In this document: positions 51,273 through 59,368 of the stretch, in pieces
Layout: the number at the start of each line of letters is the position of its first letter
Position numbering within the stretch: position 1 is the stretch's first letter
NCBI GenBank assembly: GCA_900545405.1
Contig: UQYT01000001.1
Span: 200,731-264,730 of the forward strand
Source of the DNA: an uncultured Eubacteriales bacterium
Lineage (GTDB): Bacteria; Bacillota; Clostridia; Oscillospirales; Oscillospiraceae
Direction: 5' to 3'
Length of the DNA: 64,000 nucleotides
Notes under the pieces: model-generated
What the model saw: the letters and a program-made list of their open reading frames with translations, nothing else
What the model was told of the DNA's origin: nothing
Database searches by the model: none
Position numbers and translations under genes: made by a program

Positions 51273-51301
51273 AAAGGGAGGCCCTCGGGCCTCCCTTTTT
51301 T
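51273..51301 (+). terminator. Terminator after the second SLH gene
   Basis: Perfect 12-bp stem (51273-51284 with 51287-51298) and a loop of only TC, followed by T-rich sequence. Classic intrinsic terminator. Confidence 0.9.
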
Positions 51302-51315
51302 GCTGTCTATATAAA

Positions 51316-51340
51316 GCAAAAAGCCCGGCCTCTGCCGAGC
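51316..51340 (-). terminator. Terminator of the 20-codon gene
   Basis: On the minus strand a 7-bp stem with one G-U (51334-51340 with 51323-51329) is followed by TTTTT. It lies about 20 bases after the stop of the small gene and is distinct from the SLH terminator. Confidence 0.7.
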
Positions 51341-51360
51341 TCACGTAACTCACGGTGTTC

Positions 51361-51423
51361 TCACTTGTCGCTCACATGGCTCTCGCTGCTGCCAAAGATG
51401 AGATCATCAATATCGACGTCCAT
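51361..51423 (-). CDS. 20-codon peptide gene with its own signals
   Basis: The frame encodes MDVDIDDLIFGSSESHVSDK, an acidic, Cys-free peptide. It is supported by context and not by homology: AGGAGG lies 7 bases before the ATG, a promoter (TTGAAA, 18 bases, TATAAT) about 30-60 bases upstream, and an intrinsic terminator about 20 bases after the stop. It has no signal peptide. I recognise no family. It could be a small regulatory peptide, a peptide precursor, or a leader whose RNA is the active product. It lies behind the terminator of the flavin reductase gene and reads in the same direction. Confidence 0.5.
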   Translation of the reverse strand: MDVDIDDLIFGSSESHVSDK

Positions 51424-51455
51424 TCTATCGCCTCCTCTCTCTTGCTTTCTACTGC

Positions 51456-51485
51456 ATTATATGCGCCGCATTGCGCATGTTTCAA
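51456..51485 (-). promoter_or_regulatory. Promoter of the 20-codon gene
   Basis: TTGAAA (51480-51485), 18-base spacer and a perfect TATAAT (51456-51461) on the minus strand. The spacer contains a TGCGC/GCGCA inverted repeat. Confidence 0.65.
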
Positions 51486-51509
51486 GCAAGCTTGTGTTAA
51501 ATCGAAATT

Positions 51510-51542
51510 AAAAAAACCGGCCGGAGCTTTTGCTCCGGCCGG
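51510..51542 (-). terminator. Terminator after the first flavin reductase gene
   Basis: Perfect 11-bp stem (51517-51527 with 51532-51542) and T7-T8 on the minus strand. It ends the 51559-53616 transcript before the small gene. Confidence 0.92.
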
Positions 51543-51558
51543 CTGCGTTTATTGGGTT

Positions 51559-53616
51559 TTAGATCTTCATGCAGACGTCCCACGCGCGCCAGATGACGGT
51601 GCGGAGGTTGCCGATGGCGATGCAGTCGCCCACGAGGTGGACGTTCTTGCCCTTCTTCGCCACGGGGGTGGGGACGAAGCCGATGGCGTTGACGACGTTG
51701 TCGCACTCGACCTCGGTGGTGGTGCCGTCCTTGCCCTTGATGGTGACGCTCTTGTCGCCGATCTTGGTGATGGTGGACTCGAGGTAGATGGGCACCTTGT
51801 GGAACACCAGAGCCTCGCGGAGGTAGGAGGCGTTCGGCAGGGGCACGTTCGCGGCCGCGACCAGGTCGACGGCGTACTCGACCACAGTCGGGTGCTTGCC
51901 CTGGAGGACCAGCTCGAGCGCGGCCTCGCAGCCGGACTGGCCGCCGCCGAAGATGACGACCTTGTCGCCGACGGGCTTCTGCTCGGCCAGGAGCTCGGTG
52001 AGGGTCATGGTCTTCTCAAAGCCGGGGATGGGCATCTTTCTGGGCACGGAGCCGGTGGCGACGATGATCTCGTCGAAGCCGCCGAGCGTGCGGATGTCGT
52101 TGATCTCGGTGTTGAAGCGGACCTCGATGCCGTTGCGGGCGATCTCCTTCTTGTACCACTCGATGAGCTGCTTGTCGTTCTCCTTGAAGGACATGGACGA
52201 AGCGGTGATAAACAGTCCGCCCAGACGGTCGGTCTTCTCGAAGATGACCGGCTTGTGGCCGCGGCGCTTGAGCACCAGGGCACATTCCATACCGCCGATG
52301 CCGCCGCCGATGATGGCGACCTTCTTCGGCTTGGTGGTCGGGACGATCTTGTACTTGTTGTGCTGCATCGTCGGCGGGGTCAGGGCGCAGCGGGCAAGGT
52401 GCATGGAATCCCACAGAGGCTGCAGGTTGTTCGTGCCCTTATACTTGGCCATGTTGAAGCAGCCGTTGTGGCAGCGGATGCAGGGCTTTATGTCCTCCTC
52501 GCGGCCTTCCTGGATCTTGATGATCCACTCGGGGTCGACGAGGTTCTGGCGGGCGATGGCGACGGCGTCGAGCCTGCCGGCCTCGATCTCGGCCGCGGCG
52601 ACCTCGGGCTCCATCTTGCCGGCGCAGACGACCGGGATGTTGCAGTAGTTCTTTATGTGCTCAACTTCCGCAAGGTTGCAGTTGTTGGGCATGTACTGAG
52701 GCGGATGCGCCCAGTACCAGGCGTCGTAGGTGCCGTTGTCGCAGTTGAGCATGTCGTAGCCGGCTTCCTCAAGCAGCTTGACGACCTTCTCGGACTCGGC
52801 CATGTCGCGGCCGAATTCCTTGAACTCCTCGCCGGGGACGGCGCCCTTGAAGAAGTCCTTCGTCTTGGAGACGACGGAGTAACGCAGGGAGACGGGGAAG
52901 TCCGCTCCGGCTTCCTTCTTGATCTCCTTGACGATATCGGTGGCGAAGCGCAGGCGGTTCTCCAGCGAGCCGCCGTACTGGTCGGTGCGGTAGTTGAAGT
53001 TCGCGATGGCGAACTGGTCGAGGGTGTAGCCCTCGTGGACGGCGTGGATCTCGACGCCGTCGACACCGGCCTCGCGCAGGAGCTTGGCGGTCTTGCCGAA
53101 GGCGGCGACGCTCTCCTGGATCTGCGCAACGGTCAGAGGCTTGGACTTGTAGTCCTCCTTCCAGCGGTTGGGCGTGTCGGAGGCGGAGGCGCAGAGGTAC
53201 TCGGCGTCCATTATCGGGCTGGCGAGCTTGCCGATGATCGGGTGGTCAAGGCACATGCCGATCATGTCGGTGACGGCCATGGAACGTCCGCAGCCGGCGG
53301 CCAGCTGGATGAACAGCTTGGAACCGGTCTTGTGGAACTCCGTCATGTACTCCTTCAGGGGCTTGTAGAGGCTCTTGTTGTTGTACAGCCAGCGGTTGCC
53401 CATGACGTCGCGCACCCACTGCATGCCGGGGAGAACGAGGCCAACGCCGTTTCTTGCCTTCTCAAGCAGGAAATAGGCCGCTTCCTTATCGAAGTGGCTG
53501 GGCTCCATCCAGCCGAACAAGGACGTGCCGCCCATGGAGCACATGACTATGCGGTTTTTGATCTCCACATTGCCGATCTTCCAGGGTGTAAACAGAGCAT
53601 TGTACTTTTGATCCAT
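51559..53616 (-). CDS. Old-Yellow-Enzyme-type FMN/FeS/FAD reductase 1
   Basis: Multi-domain reductase of 685 aa in the 2,4-dienoyl-CoA/2-enoate reductase family. The N-terminal FMN barrel has FTPWKIGNVEIKNRIVM and FNYRTDQYGGSLENRLRF. A 4Fe-4S site is at PCIRCHNGC plus a later Cys (ARCAL). Then come the FAD loop KKVAIIGGGIGGMECALVL and the NAD loop DKVVIFGGGQSGCEAALEL. It likely transfers electrons from NADH through FAD, FeS and FMN to a C=C bond. The ATG at 53616 has AAGGA 8 bases upstream. It diverges from two related genes. Substrate unknown. Confidence 0.92.
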   Translation of the reverse strand: MDQKYNALFTPWKIGNVEIKNRIVMCSMGGTSLFGWMEPSHFDKEAAYFLLEKARNGVGLVLPGMQWVRDVMGNRWLYNNKSLYKPLKEYMTEFHKTGSKLFIQLAAGCGRSMAVTDMIGMCLDHPIIGKLASPIMDAEYLCASASDTPNRWKEDYKSKPLTVAQIQESVAAFGKTAKLLREAGVDGVEIHAVHEGYTLDQFAIANFNYRTDQYGGSLENRLRFATDIVKEIKKEAGADFPVSLRYSVVSKTKDFFKGAVPGEEFKEFGRDMAESEKVVKLLEEAGYDMLNCDNGTYDAWYWAHPPQYMPNNCNLAEVEHIKNYCNIPVVCAGKMEPEVAAAEIEAGRLDAVAIARQNLVDPEWIIKIQEGREEDIKPCIRCHNGCFNMAKYKGTNNLQPLWDSMHLARCALTPPTMQHNKYKIVPTTKPKKVAIIGGGIGGMECALVLKRRGHKPVIFEKTDRLGGLFITASSMSFKENDKQLIEWYKKEIARNGIEVRFNTEINDIRTLGGFDEIIVATGSVPRKMPIPGFEKTMTLTELLAEQKPVGDKVVIFGGGQSGCEAALELVLQGKHPTVVEYAVDLVAAANVPLPNASYLREALVFHKVPIYLESTITKIGDKSVTIKGKDGTTTEVECDNVVNAIGFVPTPVAKKGKNVHLVGDCIAIGNLRTVIWRAWDVCMKI

Positions 53617-53620
53617 GCAA

Positions 53621-53791
53621 TACATCCTTTCCTGAACACTTTTTAGAGTTACAGCGATGCCCCGCGCTGCAAGGCCGCGGGCATCTTTGTCCCGGTAAAA
53701 GCCGCTCTTCCGGCACTGCGGAGAAGGCTGAAAACCGCAGCAGACTGCCGCCGAAATGGCGCTTTCTCAACCGGTGACACAGATTGTTTGT
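53621..53791 (-). promoter_or_regulatory. Long structured leader of flavin reductase 1
   Basis: About 170 bases lie between the promoter and the start codon. A strong stem pairs GATGCCCGCG with CGCGGGGCATC (53655-53684 region, one bulge). Other GC-rich stems are possible. I do not recognise a known riboswitch. Confidence 0.4.
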
Positions 53792-53820
53792 AGTATAACA
53801 TACATTTTCACAAAAAGCAA
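53792..53820 (-). promoter_or_regulatory. Promoter of flavin reductase 1
   Basis: TTGCTT (53815-53820), 17-base spacer, TATACT (53792-53797) on the minus strand, in AT-rich DNA. Confidence 0.55.
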
Positions 53821-54133
53821 CTGGATAAATGCCTGTTCCTTGGCAAAGTTGGTGAAAAAAACTGCTGAAACATTCACAGACGGATTATCAGGCTATCAGG
53901 CGCGGCTGAGACCCCTCCCCTATCTCACGCGGGTAGCTGGGGCAGTTTTCGCCTACTTGTGCGACATACACAAGCATCTCCGGACTTTTTATAAAACCTA
54001 TACATAGCAGCACAACTTTTTGGTTGTGAGCGCAGCGCAAAAGCGGTTATGTTTTTAACGAAGTCAGTGCGTTATTATCTTAACAGACAGAACCCGACAC
54101 CAAACGCATTGTTGAAAGGACGGAGGAAACACA
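53821..54133. other. Divergent intergenic region upstream of the reductase/MFS genes
   Basis: This holds the promoter of the plus-strand reductase genes, although no -35/-10 pair stands out. A CACAAC-TTTTTG-GTTGTG hairpin lies at 54011-54028. A TTGTG ... CACAA inverted repeat (TTGTGCGACATACACAA, about 53957-53973) could be a regulator site, for instance for the LysR protein at 60649. GGACGGAGG precedes the ATG at 54134. Confidence 0.4.
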
Positions 54134-56077
54134 ATGTACACCACCAAATATTCCCATCTTGCAGAGCCCCTCAAGCTCGGTCACAGCGGCATAACTGTCA
54201 AAAACCGTGTCACCAGCGCTCCTCAGTGGAATTTCATGGTAAGCTATGACAACCACATCACCCGCGAGTGCGTTGAGGCCGTCATCCCATTCGCCAAGGG
54301 CGGCTCCTCTGTTGTCGCCATGGGCAGCGGCTTCATCAACAAGCAGCTCCCCGCCGCCTGCCACCATGTTCCCGGCATGAGCGACCCCCACATTGTCGTT
54401 TCCCTGTCCCAGTGGGTCGAGGCCGCCCGCAGGTGGGGCGCCAAGGCCGAGATAGAGCTCGTGCCCGTCGCCTCCTACTTCGGTACCCACGAGGTCGAGA
54501 GCTCCGTCGGCATCCCGATGGACATCGACATCAACATCCTCACCCACGATGAGATAAAGCAGTTCATCGAGGACTACGCCGTCGCCGCCCGCCACGCCAT
54601 GCTCGCCGGCGCCGACATCGTCAACGTCCACGGTGCCCACGGCCAGCTCCCCGCCCTGCTCTTCAACCCCGTGTTCAACAAGCGCACCGACGAGTACGGC
54701 GCTCAGAACTTCGAGAACAGGTGCCGCTTCGCTGTTGAGCTGCTCGACGCCATCCGCCGTGAGTGCGGCAACAAGATAGTCATAGAATACCGCCTGAGCT
54801 GCACCGACATCGTCGAGGGCTCGCCCGAGGTCGAGGAAGTCATTGAGTTTGCCAAGACCATTCAGGACAAGATAGACATGCTGCTCATCTCCCGCGGCTG
54901 CCTTGCCATCAACAAGCTACTGCCCCTCATCCTGCCCCCCACCTACATGGACCACGGCATCAACATCGAGTACGCCGCCAAGTTCAACGCCGCGCTCGAC
55001 ATCCCCGTCGGCGTTATCGGCGCCGTCACCTTTGAGCAGGCCGAGGAGGCCGTCGCCTCCGGCAAGGTCGAGTACGTCGCCATGTGCCGCCAGAACATCG
55101 CCGATCCCGACTGCGTGAACAAGGCCCTGCACGGCCGCGAGGACGACATCTGCCCCTGCATCCGCTGCAACACCTGCATCAGCCGCAGCCACTTCTACAT
55201 GAAGTCCCCCCGCTGCGCCGCCAACCCGCGCTACAACCGCGGCATGGACTACAACTACATGCCCCCGATCACCAAGAAGAAGAAAGTTGCCGTCATCGGC
55301 GGCGGCCCTGCCGGCATAGAGGCCGCCCGCGTCGCTGCCCAGCGCGGTCACGACGTCACCCTCTTCGAGAAGAGCAACCTCCTCGGCGGCGTGTTCCGCG
55401 GCGCCGCTGCAGCCCCCTTCAAGGATGACCTGAAGCGCTACCTGAGCTACGTCATCCGCAAGGCCCACGAGCAGGAGAACCTGACTATCCGCATGTGCAC
55501 CGAGGCTTCCCCCGAGCTGCTCGACGCCGAGGGCTTCGACGCCGCCATCATCGCCATCGGCAACATCCCCTTCTTCCCCAAGTGACTCACCTGCAAGGAT
55601 GAGGGCCGCGTCGTCCTCGTCAACGACGTCGACAGCGGCGCCGCTCAGGTCGGCAACAACATAGTCATCGTCGGCGCCGGCATCACCGGCCTCGAGACCG
55701 CCTATCGCTTTGTGCAGCTCGGCCGCAAGGTCACTGTGGTCGATATGCTGCCCCGCGATCAGATAGCCCAGACCAACGCCCCCATCAACGCCTACGCCCT
55801 CTTCAACCTGCTCGAGAACTACGACTGGGATCTCCGCTGCGAGACCAAGCTCGTGGACGTCACCGACGACGCCGTCATCGTCAGCCACGACGGCAAGGAG
55901 GAGCGCCTCGGGGCCGACAGCGTCATCATCGCCATGGGCGGCAAGGCCAACACCGACCTCATCCGCAGCTTTGAGCAGACCATCCCCGAGACCTACGTCG
56001 TCGGCGACTGCAACGGCGAGCTCGGCAACCTCTGGAACTCCGTCACCAGCGCGTTTGACGCGGCCATGGTCCTTTAA
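54134..56077 (+). CDS. OYE-type FMN/FeS/FAD reductase 2 with in-frame TGA (candidate selenoprotein)
   Basis: One reading frame of 647 codons interrupted once, by TGA at codon 484 (55583-55585). Before it are the FMN barrel (VTSAPQWNF, RTDEYGAQNFENRCRF), a 4Fe-4S site CPCIRCNTC plus a later Cys, and the FAD loop KKVAVIGGGPAGIEAARVAA. After it, in the same frame, are the second Rossmann loop NNIVIVGAGITGLETA and the C-terminal ETYVVGDCNGE, intact to the TAA at 56075-56077. Total length matches the two paralogues (685 and 654 aa). The codons TGA-CTC-ACC-TGC would read U-L-T-C. Either Sec is inserted or the gene carries a nonsense mutation. GGAGG precedes the ATG. Confidence 0.8.
55598..55621 (+). 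promoter_or_regulatory. SECIS-like hairpin after the in-frame TGA
   Basis: GATGAGG (55598-55604) pairs with CCTCGTC (55615-55621), 7 bp with one G-U, around a 10-base loop whose first base is G. The loop begins 20 bases after the TGA. These values fit the published pattern for bacterial SECIS elements (short upper stem, G early in the loop, loop about 16-37 bases from UGA). GC-rich DNA forms such stems easily, so this is supportive, not decisive. Confidence 0.45.
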
Positions 56078-56091
56078 TGGAGGTAACAACC

Positions 56092-58056
56092 TTGGAAAGC
56101 AGCTTTAACAAGTATCCGCACGTCTTTTCCCCGATAAATGTCGGGACTATGACGCTCAAGAACCGCATTCAGTTCTCGCCCATGATCTGCTGCCTCGAGA
56201 CCCCGAGCGGCGAGGTCACCAGCGAGTACATCGAGTGGATCGCCCAGCAGGCGCGCACCGGCGCCTCCCTCATCACCATCGGCGGCACCTCCATCGACCA
56301 CGATACCGGCGATGACTTCGAGGGCGAGATAGACGTCACCACCGACAAGAACGTCATCGGCCTCAAGCGCATGGCCGACGAGGCCCACTACCGCGGCGCC
56401 AAGCTCTCCATAGAGCTTGTGCACGCGGGACGCGGCGCCATGCCCCGCCTGCTCAAGGACGGCGTGGCCATCGCCCCGAGTGTCTTCCCCGCCACCGGCG
56501 GCCCCGAGGGCGTGGGCAACGCCCACATCCGCGAGATGACCTACGCCGACATTGAGCACATCATCAACCGCTACGCCGAGATAGCCGAGCGTCTGGCCCG
56601 CTGCGAGTTCGACGCCATCATGCTCCACGCCGCGCACGGCAACCTCATCGCCCAGTTCATGTCCCCGCGCTTCAACCACAGGACCGACTGGTACGGCGGC
56701 AGCTTTGAGAACCGCATGCGCTTCCCGCTGCAGATAATGAAGGAGATCCGCCGCCGCGTCGGCCACCGCATCAACATCGACATGCGCATCAGCGGCGAGG
56801 AGCTCATCCCCGGCGGTCTGACCACCGAGGATATGATAGAGTTCGTCAAGCTCGCGCAGGAGTATGTGGACTCCGTCCACGTCTCCGTCGGCATGATAAT
56901 AGAGTCCGACTACTTCTATTACAGCATGCCCCCCTACTACCATCCGCACTGCCACAACGTGAAGTACGCCGAGGCCTTCAAGAAGTGCCCCGACATACAC
57001 ATCCCTGTCACCACCGTCGGCAGCATCACCACCATCGCCGAGGCCGAGGAGATACTCGCTGCCGGCAAGGCCGACATGGTCGCCATGGCCAGGCCCCTCA
57101 TGGCTGAGCCCAACCTGCTCAAGAACGCCTACGCGGGCAAGCCCGAGGCCAGCCGCCCCTGCCTGCGCTGCTTCGAGTGCGCCCCCAACGTCATGCAGCA
57201 CCTGCACTGCGCCGTCAACCCGGTTTGCGGCCGTGAGACCCAGTACCGCGTCATCCAGAAGGCCGACGAGCGCAAGAAGGCCGTTGTCATCGGCGGCGGC
57301 GTCTCCGGCATGATAGCCGTCCAGACTCTGCTCAAGCGCGGACACGAGGTCACGCTCTTTGAGAAGGAGGACACCCTCGGCAAGAAGCTCTATGAGATAA
57401 GCTGTCTCTCCTTCAAGGGCGACATGCGCCGTTACTGGGACTGGGACGTCAAGACCACCATGAACAGCGGCGCCAAGATAGTCCTCGGCACCGAGGCCAC
57501 GCCCGAGCTGGTCATGGCCGAGAACCCGGACGTCATCTTCATCGCCACCGGCTCCTCCCTCATCGTCCCGCCCATCGAGGGCATCGAGAAGGCCAGGCAC
57601 ATCCTTGACGTGGACAACAAGCGCGTCGATGTCGGCCACAAGGTCGTCTGCGGCGGCGGTCTGAGCGGCACCGAGTGCGCCCTGCAGCTCGCCATGGAGG
57701 GTCACGACGTCACCGTCGTGGACATGCTCCCCGTGGACGCCTTTGCGAAGGACGCCTCCCCCTCCCCGCGCACCATGCTCATGGCCCTGCTCAAGAAGTA
57801 CAACGTCCGCCTCATCGGCGAGAGCAAGGTGCTCCGCTTCACCGACAAGGGCGTCGAGATCGAGGACAGGAACTGGAACCGCACCCTGCTCGAGGCCGAC
57901 ACCGCCGTCAACGCCCTGGGCATGAAGTCCGACTCCGACGTCGTCGCCAAGTTCGCGGGCCTCATCCCCGAGGTCTATGTCGTGGGCGACGCCGCTCAGG
58001 TGAACAACATCAGGCACGCAAACCAGTCCGCCTTCATTTACGCCGTCGAGTGCTGA
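56092..58056 (+). CDS. OYE-type FMN/FeS/FAD reductase 3
   Basis: Third reductase of the 2,4-dienoyl-CoA/2-enoate reductase family, about 654 aa. The FMN barrel has INVGTMTLKNRIQFSPM, MLHAAHGNLIAQFMSPRFNHRTDWYGGSFENRMRF with the conserved His pair. The 4Fe-4S site is CLRCFEC plus a later Cys (HCAVNP). The FAD loop is KKAVVIGGGVSGMIAV and the NAD loop HKVVCGGGLSGTECAL. At the place where reductase 2 has TGA this protein reads ordinary residues (IVPPIEGIEK). The start may be TTG at 56092 with GGAGGT 7 bases upstream; an ATG at 56077 overlaps the previous stop but has no binding site. Confidence 0.92.
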   Translation: MESSFNKYPHVFSPINVGTMTLKNRIQFSPMICCLETPSGEVTSEYIEWIAQQARTGASLITIGGTSIDHDTGDDFEGEIDVTTDKNVIGLKRMADEAHYRGAKLSIELVHAGRGAMPRLLKDGVAIAPSVFPATGGPEGVGNAHIREMTYADIEHIINRYAEIAERLARCEFDAIMLHAAHGNLIAQFMSPRFNHRTDWYGGSFENRMRFPLQIMKEIRRRVGHRINIDMRISGEELIPGGLTTEDMIEFVKLAQEYVDSVHVSVGMIIESDYFYYSMPPYYHPHCHNVKYAEAFKKCPDIHIPVTTVGSITTIAEAEEILAAGKADMVAMARPLMAEPNLLKNAYAGKPEASRPCLRCFECAPNVMQHLHCAVNPVCGRETQYRVIQKADERKKAVVIGGGVSGMIAVQTLLKRGHEVTLFEKEDTLGKKLYEISCLSFKGDMRRYWDWDVKTTMNSGAKIVLGTEATPELVMAENPDVIFIATGSSLIVPPIEGIEKARHILDVDNKRVDVGHKVVCGGGLSGTECALQLAMEGHDVTVVDMLPVDAFAKDASPSPRTMLMALLKKYNVRLIGESKVLRFTDKGVEIEDRNWNRTLLEADTAVNALGMKSDSDVVAKFAGLIPEVYVVGDAAQVNNIRHANQSAFIYAVEC

Positions 58057-58075
58057 CGGGAAAGGGATGGGGATT

Positions 58076-59269
58076 ATGAAGAAGCTCAACAAAACCGCGC
58101 TTAAATGGACCATTCTGGCCATAGCGCTGCTCCAGATGGGCGGCATGGGACTGTCGCCCTCCCTGGCGGCCATCTCCGCCGACATGCCCGAGGTCCCGGT
58201 ATCCATCGTGCAGACGATCACCTCGTTCCCCTCTTTTGTCATGATCTTTGTCTGCATCGCCGCGATAAAGCTCTCCGAGAAGTTCGGCAAAAAGCGCGTG
58301 CTGCTCTTCGGCGAGGTGTCCATCCTGGCCGCCGGTATCCTCGGCTATCTGCTGCACAGCAGCATCGTCGAGCTCTACATCTGGGCCGCCCTGCTGGGCA
58401 TCGGCTTCGGCACCATCCTGCCCACCTGCAGCGGCATACTCGCCGAGAACTATGACGAGCGCGAGCGCGGCGGCATCATGGGCATCCAGTCCGTGTTCAC
58501 CAACATAGGCGCCATGTACCTCACCTATGTCGGCGGCGCCCTGGCCGTCATCAAGTGGAACCTCAACTACCTCGTCTACCTCATCGCGCTGCTGCCCCTC
58601 GTCATGGGCATCCTCTTCATCCCGGCCGACCGCGGCGTCTCCGGCGCTCAGTCCGCCGCCGGCGAGACGAAAAAGGTCCGCGTGGGCGATCTCTCCCGCG
58701 CCACCTGGGTCTACGGTGCGTTCACCTTCCTCTTCATGATCTGCTACGGCGTACACTCCGCCAACATCGCCTTCTTTGTGACCGAGAAGAACCTCGGCAC
58801 TGCCGCCACGGTCGGCACCATCATGACCGTGTGCACCATCGGCGGCATGGCCGGCGGCGCCACCTTCAAGTACGTCAACAAGGTATTTGACACCTACACC
58901 TTCAGCGTCTCCTACGTCCTGCTCATCCTGGGCTTCGTGCTGACCATCGCGGCCAACAGCCTTGTGATGGTGCTCATAGGCGCGGTCATCGTGGGCATGT
59001 CCATCAGCTGGACCATCCCGCAGACCATGCTCTCGCTCACGAACAGCAACGAGGTCGAGGCCACCACCATGGCCTGCTCCGTCGGCCACATCGGCGGCCA
59101 GATAGGCACCTTCTGCTCCTCCCTCGTGATGACCTCCATCACCGGCCTGTTCTCCTCGTCCACGACCTTCCGCTATGTGTTCACTGCCGTCGTGTGCGCC
59201 GTCCTCGCCGTTGTCGAGGCGGTCATCATCAAGGCGATGCGCTCCAAGGCCAAGGCCAAAGCCAACTAA
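58076..59269 (+). CDS. MFS transporter 1
   Basis: Major-facilitator membrane protein of about 397 aa with twelve predicted helices. LSEKFGKKRVLLFGEVS is the loop between helices 2 and 3, and YDERERGGIMGIQSVFTNIGAMYL follows helix 4. The tail KAMRSKAKAKAN is basic and cytoplasmic. It lies 19 bases after reductase 3 and probably carries the substrate or product of these reductases. The ATG at 58076 has AAAGGGATGGGG upstream and is preferred to the ATG at 58067. Confidence 0.88.
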   Translation: MKKLNKTALKWTILAIALLQMGGMGLSPSLAAISADMPEVPVSIVQTITSFPSFVMIFVCIAAIKLSEKFGKKRVLLFGEVSILAAGILGYLLHSSIVELYIWAALLGIGFGTILPTCSGILAENYDERERGGIMGIQSVFTNIGAMYLTYVGGALAVIKWNLNYLVYLIALLPLVMGILFIPADRGVSGAQSAAGETKKVRVGDLSRATWVYGAFTFLFMICYGVHSANIAFFVTEKNLGTAATVGTIMTVCTIGGMAGGATFKYVNKVFDTYTFSVSYVLLILGFVLTIAANSLVMVLIGAVIVGMSISWTIPQTMLSLTNSNEVEATTMACSVGHIGGQIGTFCSSLVMTSITGLFSSSTTFRYVFTAVVCAVLAVVEAVIIKAMRSKAKAKAN

Positions 59270-59290
59270 GCAAGACCCCCAAAAAACACG

Positions 59291-59323
59291 GCATTCCCCT
59301 CCGGCTCAGCCTGAGGGGAATGC
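59291..59323 (+). terminator. Hairpin between the two MFS genes
   Basis: Perfect 11-bp stem (59291-59301 with 59313-59323). Only a short T stretch follows, so it may reduce rather than stop read-through into MFS 2. Confidence 0.65.
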
Positions 59324-59368
59324 TTAAGGGAACAGTTGTCAACAAAATAACGAAGGGATCGTTGTATC

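Noticed and set aside
51355..53646. A 763-codon open frame antisense to flavin reductase 1
   Set aside because: Same cause: a shadow of a strongly biased coding sequence with no recognisable domain. It also covers the 20-codon gene.
55712..56077. Independent small NAD(P)-binding protein
   Set aside because: It is in the same frame as the reductase fragment before the TGA and supplies exactly the missing C-terminal part; no ribosome binding site precedes its internal ATG.
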